Below, in pieces: positions 6,102 to 8,518 of a stretch of 8,518 bases of DNA. Within the stretch, counting starts at the first letter, position 1. Each line of letters opens with the position of its first letter. The DNA comes from Spirochaetia bacterium (GTDB taxonomy: Bacteria; Spirochaetota; Spirochaetia; Treponematales; Breznakiellaceae): contig BNVE01000162.1 of assembly GCA_025997875.1 (NCBI GenBank), positions 1 to 8,518 on the forward strand. Reading direction: 5' to 3'. A model generated the notes under the pieces. It had not been told where the DNA came from. It did not search any database and worked only from the letters and a program-made list of their open reading frames with translations. The translations under genes and the position numbers were made by a program.

Positions 6102-6833
6102 TTATGATACGGTCAGTATCCGGTCGAATGTTGCCGTGCGGGGCTCCTTGAGTAAGGCGCTCCCGCCTGAATATTGGGTGCTTATTTCTACCTGCCAGGT
6201 TCCCGCCGCCAGCGCGGGGGTTACCACCATGAGGCGGGCGTTCTGGTTCTCCACGATGTCCGCCGCTTCCACCTTGACCCGGGTCTGGTCGCCGGTGTTC
6301 ACGAAGTACACGCCGCACTCAGGCTTCTCTCCGGCGATTTTGAGCTTGCTACCCGTAATCAGCGCGTTGCGTCCGGGGGTAAGGGTGTCGTTCACGCTGC
6401 CGGTCCGCATATCCTGCACCTGGGCGATAAAGAAGCTGGTCTCGGCCTTGCCCAGGATGCTCACCGTTACCGAGGCCAGTTCCTTGCGCAGTTCCGCGCC
6501 CTGGTGGAACTCCGCAAGAACGCTGTGCTTTTTGGGGTCGAAGGGTTCCGTGGGGTCGGCGAACACGCCCTTGACGTGCATGGATGCGGTGTACCAGCCG
6601 GCATTGACCGAGAAACCGTCACAGAGGCGGTAGCCCATCTCCTTGTGGAACAGTTCCACCGCGTGTTCCATGGCGGAGGCGTTGATGTCCGCGCCGCCCC
6701 GGGCCACTGCAGACTCGCAGATTTCCCGCACCGTGAGAGAGCGTTCCGCGCTGACCCGTGCGGCGTAGTCGTTTTGGTCAGCCGTAAGCGGGTTGTCGTA
6801 GAGCCATACCTTGATTGTGTGTAATACTGCCAT
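6102..6833 (-). CDS. HU-like DNA-binding domain protein with C-terminal DUF4469 (Ig-like) domain
   Basis: This encodes 243 residues. The first ~125 residues match the divergent HU-like family common in Bacteroidetes and treponemes: KVWLYDNPLTADQNDYAARV (8-27), a region beginning LTVREICESAVARGGADI, then GYRLCDGFSVNAGWYTASMHVKGVF and FDPKKHSVLAEFHQGAELR. The C-terminal part (about 150-240) matches DUF4469, an Ig-like fold: LTPGRNALITGSKLKIAG, CGVYFVN, and the closing WQVEISTQYSGGSALLKEPRTATFD. No signal peptide is present, so it is predicted to be cytoplasmic and perhaps nucleoid-associated; what the Ig-like part binds is unknown. TAAGGAG (6846-6840) lies 6 nt before the ATG. It follows the surface lipoprotein gene on the same strand, with repeat element 2 between them, and is itself followed at once by the 23-bp repeats. 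Confidence 0.88.
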   Translation of the reverse strand: MAVLHTIKVWLYDNPLTADQNDYAARVSAERSLTVREICESAVARGGADINASAMEHAVELFHKEMGYRLCDGFSVNAGWYTASMHVKGVFADPTEPFDPKKHSVLAEFHQGAELRKELASVTVSILGKAETSFFIAQVQDMRTGSVNDTLTPGRNALITGSKLKIAGEKPECGVYFVNTGDQTRVKVEAADIVENQNARLMVVTPALAAGTWQVEISTQYSGGSALLKEPRTATFDRILTVS

Positions 6834-6839
6834 AGGTTA

Positions 6840-6846
6840 CTCCTTA
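6840..6846 (-). promoter_or_regulatory. Ribosome binding site of the HU-DUF4469 gene
   Basis: TAAGGAG on the minus strand, 6 nt before the ATG at 6833. Confidence 0.75.
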
Positions 6847-6854
6847 CAATGTAT

Positions 6855-6923
6855 TTAACCGCAAATTCGAAGAAGTAAAAGAAGTAAAGAATCCCTTTTT
6901 CGCCTTCTTCGCCTTAGCGGTTA
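6855..6923. repeat. Palindromic repeat element 2 (AACCGC ends, 9-nt periodic arms)
   Basis: The left end is TTAACCGCAAA followed by TTCGAAGAA, GTAAAAGAA, GTAAAGAAT. The right arm in reverse complement is TAACCGCTAA then GGCGAAGAA, GGCGAAAAA, GGGATTC. Ends, unit length and GAAGAA core are shared with element 1 at 3804-3890, although the sequences have diverged. It fills most of the gap between two minus-strand genes (stop at 6934, next start at 6833). Confidence 0.75.
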
Positions 6924-6933
6924 TAATTCCTCC

Positions 6934-8452
6934 CTACTGATTCCAGCCGCTTAGTAAGTCGGTATTGTTTATGTTACCGCTCGCGGTGGCGTTGAGGGTG
7001 GTATCGCGGTATTGGCCGCTGCCGATAAACACCGCATGACCCTTGTTATCGCTGTACGCGGTGTTGGGGTCCGGGCCGTCCTTGCCGGTGATGGTTCCGC
7101 CGGTCTTGGTGAAAGTGCCGCCGGTGGTGACCAACACCCCGCCGCCGCTGCTGGAGGAGTAGGTGGTAGCGGTATTGCCGCTGATCATGCCACCCTCCAT
7201 GGTGAAAATGCCGCCGCTGTTGACATACACCCCGCCGCCATCATCTTTGGTGCTATTGCTGCTGATCGTTCCGTCGATCATGGTGAAAGCGCCGCCATTC
7301 TCGAGATACACCCCGCCGCCGTTGTAGGCTCTATTGTCGCTGATCTTTCCACCTTTCATGGTGAAAGCGCCGCCGTTGCCGACATACACCCCGCCGCCGT
7401 CGATCCATTCGTCTTCATTACCGGTGATAGTCCCGCCGTGCATAACAAACGCCGCCGAGCTATCGTCCACCCTCACCAGCGCATGATTGATGGAACCGCC
7501 GGCGTTCCCTTTAAGGTCAGCATCCCGCAGTATAAGCTTGCTGTTTGCGCTACTCAAGAGGAATAAACCGTCCTCACCCGTTGACAGATCGAGGGTGCCG
7601 CCGCCCCGCAGGGAAACTTTGGTGGTTGCCGGCAGGGTTATCATTACGCTCCCAACATCTACCGTAGTGGTGATATTGAGCACATAGTTGCCGGCGGTTC
7701 CTTCTATTGCGGTTTTGGCGTTGCTAAAATCGCCCGGGTTGCTGATGGTGAGCGTGGTGGGTGTCACGCCTACACCGAAGTCCTCTGCGTTCATTAGCAC
7801 CACAGGGTCAACGGTAATGGTCACCGCGACGCTGGTCTTGTTCTGGTAGCCTGTTGCGCTGACGGTTACGGTGTAACTTCCCACTGTATCCGGCGTGTAG
7901 GTATTGGCGGTTGCGCCGGTAATGGCAGTCCCGCCCTTGTTCCACTGGTAGCTGACAGTTTCGCTGCCGCTGTAGGAAGCGGTAAGCTGGGCGCCGGTGT
8001 AAGCGCTGGTCACGGGATTAGTGCCGTCCGTTATGGTGATATTACCGGACAGAGCCGGGGTGCTTGCGCCGGTTACGGTAACGGCGGCGCTGGTCTTGCT
8101 CTGGTAGCCCGCCGCGCTGACGGTTACGGTGTAGCTTCCCGCTTCACCCGGCGTGTAGCTTGTGTTGGTTGCGCCGGAAAGGGCGGTTCCGTCCTTGTTC
8201 CACTGGTAGCTGACAGTTTCGCTGCCGCTGTAGGAAGCGGTAAGTTGGGTGCCGGTGGTAACGCTGCCGGAGGGGCTAATGGTGATAGTACCGGATAAAT
8301 CGGGGGCGGAACCGGTGGGGTCTTTGCAGCCGGCAAAGGCCAGTGCCGCAATGAGGGCGATAAGGAAACTTAGTTTAAGTCCGAACCTCACGGGGGGGGG
8401 GGGGGGTAAACGATACTGTACTACCCATCTTCTTGTCAAGAGCGGTTTGCAT
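6934..8452 (-). CDS. Phase-variable surface lipoprotein candidate: two Ig-like repeats and a right-handed beta-helix
   Basis: The main frame runs to the stop at 6934. It carries a lipoprotein signal (RFGLKLSFLIALIAALAFAGC, with Cys as the lipidated residue), then two tandem Ig-like repeats 86 residues apart (each with SYSGSETVSYQWNK and GSYTVTVSAxGYQxKTS), then a region predicted to be a parallel beta-helix with at least four repeats of the type GGGVYV..GGxFTMxGGxISxN, ending in LLSGWNQ. It should be exported and face the cell surface, where such folds often serve adhesion or glycan contact; no ligand can be named. The start is the puzzle. ATG 8452 has AAGGAG 8 nt upstream, but at C15 it is one base out of frame with the lipoprotein. 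Other possible starts are GTG 8391 (a 21-residue signal peptide, no ribosome binding site) and TTG 8439 (501 residues, no ribosome binding site). I give the span from the supported ATG; it requires C14 or C17 to read through. Confidence 0.8.
7140..7470 (-). repeat. Beta-helix coding repeats within the surface lipoprotein gene
   Basis: On the plus strand the pattern CATGGTGAAA-GCGCCGCC-...-ACACCCCGCCGCC recurs at roughly 78-81-bp intervals (about 7198, 7279, 7359), with more divergent copies on both sides. Each unit encodes one coil of the form GGGVYV..GGxFTMxGGxISxN. Confidence 0.6.
7935..8244 (-). repeat. Direct repeat pair inside the Ig-like region, with a 52-bp identical core
   Basis: Positions 7935-7986 and 8193-8244 are identical over 52 bp, offset by 258 bp (86 codons). 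The surrounding Ig-like repeats are more divergent. Recombination between the two copies would delete or add exactly one domain in frame. Confidence 0.85.
8375..8452 (-). CDS. Short frame from the supported start at the sequenced tract length
   Basis: With 15 C the frame from ATG 8452 reads MQTALDKKMGSTVSFTPPPP followed by REVRT and a TAA at 8377-8375, a 25-residue product with no recognisable function. It is best seen as the OFF reading of the lipoprotein gene, or as a leader frame. It ends 14 nt beyond the alternative GTG start at 8391. Confidence 0.45.
   Translation of the reverse strand: MQTALDKKMGSTVSFTPPPPREVRT
8392..8406 (-). repeat. Homopolymeric C15 tract (G15 on the plus strand) near the start of the lipoprotein gene
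   Basis: Fifteen uninterrupted C on the coding strand lie between the ATG at 8452 and the signal peptide. Counted from that ATG, C14 or C17 fuses it in frame to the lipoprotein, C12 or C15 runs to a TAA inside the signal region, and C13 or C16 ends in TGA overlapping the GTG start as GTGA. Homopolymer length is also the least reliable part of a sequence assembly. Confidence 0.9.
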
Positions 8453-8460
8453 AATGGTTT

Positions 8461-8466
8461 CTCCTT
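8461..8466 (-). promoter_or_regulatory. Ribosome binding site for ATG 8452
   Basis: AAGGAG on the minus strand with an 8-nt spacer. It is the only good ribosome binding site near the 5' end of the lipoprotein gene, and it places the translation start upstream of the C15 tract. Confidence 0.75.
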
Positions 8467-8484
8467 TTTATGCGTTTAAAGATT

Positions 8485-8502
8485 ACAGGCGCCGGGGCCT
8501 GT
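8485..8502. other. Small hairpin upstream of the lipoprotein gene
   Basis: ACAGGC and GCCTGT (6 bp) flank a GC-rich 6-nt centre. Read on the plus strand it is followed by CTTGTTTT, terminator-like, but no plus-strand gene ends here. On the minus strand it would fall in the lipoprotein leader, or mark the end of a gene beyond the window. Confidence 0.3.
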
Positions 8503-8518
8503 CTTGTTTTAGGTATGC

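Noticed and set aside
6174..6824. A 216-codon plus-strand frame opposite the HU-DUF4469 gene, and a 184-codon frame at 7012-7566 opposite the beta-helix
   Set aside because: Both are shadows of clearly assigned minus-strand genes. The second only mirrors the periodic coding repeats.
8437..8439. TTG 8439 as the true start of the lipoprotein gene
   Set aside because: There is no ribosome binding site at a suitable distance, and it gives an unlikely N-terminus with a Pro run. It merely extends the open frame through the C15 tract.

Overview
The window looks like a spirochaete chromosome, most likely a Treponema of the insect-gut type. This rests on family content recalled from memory: short Treponema-style lipoproteins with loose lipoboxes (FTAC, FAGC), a PD-(D/E)XK recombination-promoting nuclease/transposase, an HU-like protein fused to DUF4469, and a surface protein with GGGVYV..GGxFTM beta-helix repeats ending in GWNQ. 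No rRNA or other marker is present, so the genus is an inference.

Layout. (1) Positions 1-553, minus strand: the N-terminal part of a PD-(D/E)XK transposase-like nuclease, cut by the window edge. (2) 554-786: hairpins, one of which may terminate the next gene. (3) 787-1691: an AT-richer pair, a small lipoprotein on the minus strand and a divergent XRE-type repressor on the plus strand, separated by a region with inverted and direct repeats. (4) 1698-5962: a GC-rich housekeeping block. cca (minus) and a thiamine diphosphokinase gene (plus) diverge from a 27-bp gap holding a near-consensus promoter that predicts leaderless transcripts. Downstream of the kinase lie folD, folE2 and a small membrane protein, each overlapping the next by a few bases. 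FolE2 makes the first folate/pterin precursor and FolD interconverts C1-tetrahydrofolates, so this is a folate/C1 unit. (5) 5963-6101: a one-armed repeat and three tandem 23-bp repeats with nested hairpins, between convergent genes. (6) 6102-8452, minus strand: a surface lipoprotein gene with two Ig-like repeats and a beta-helix, followed by an HU-DUF4469 gene.

The most notable observation is a run of 15 C (8392-8406, minus strand) near the start of the surface lipoprotein gene. The only start with a good ribosome binding site (ATG at 8452) lies upstream of the run and, at C15, is out of frame with the lipoprotein. One C fewer joins them; one C more ends the short upstream frame exactly on a GTGA overlap with a second possible start. 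This is the expected structure of a phase-variable surface antigen.

A second theme is small non-coding repeats. Two palindromic elements (3804-3890 and 6855-6923) share AACCGC ends and arms built of degenerate 9-nt units, and both sit in the gaps between adjacent same-strand genes. Possible one-armed relatives lie at 662-680 and 5969-5996.
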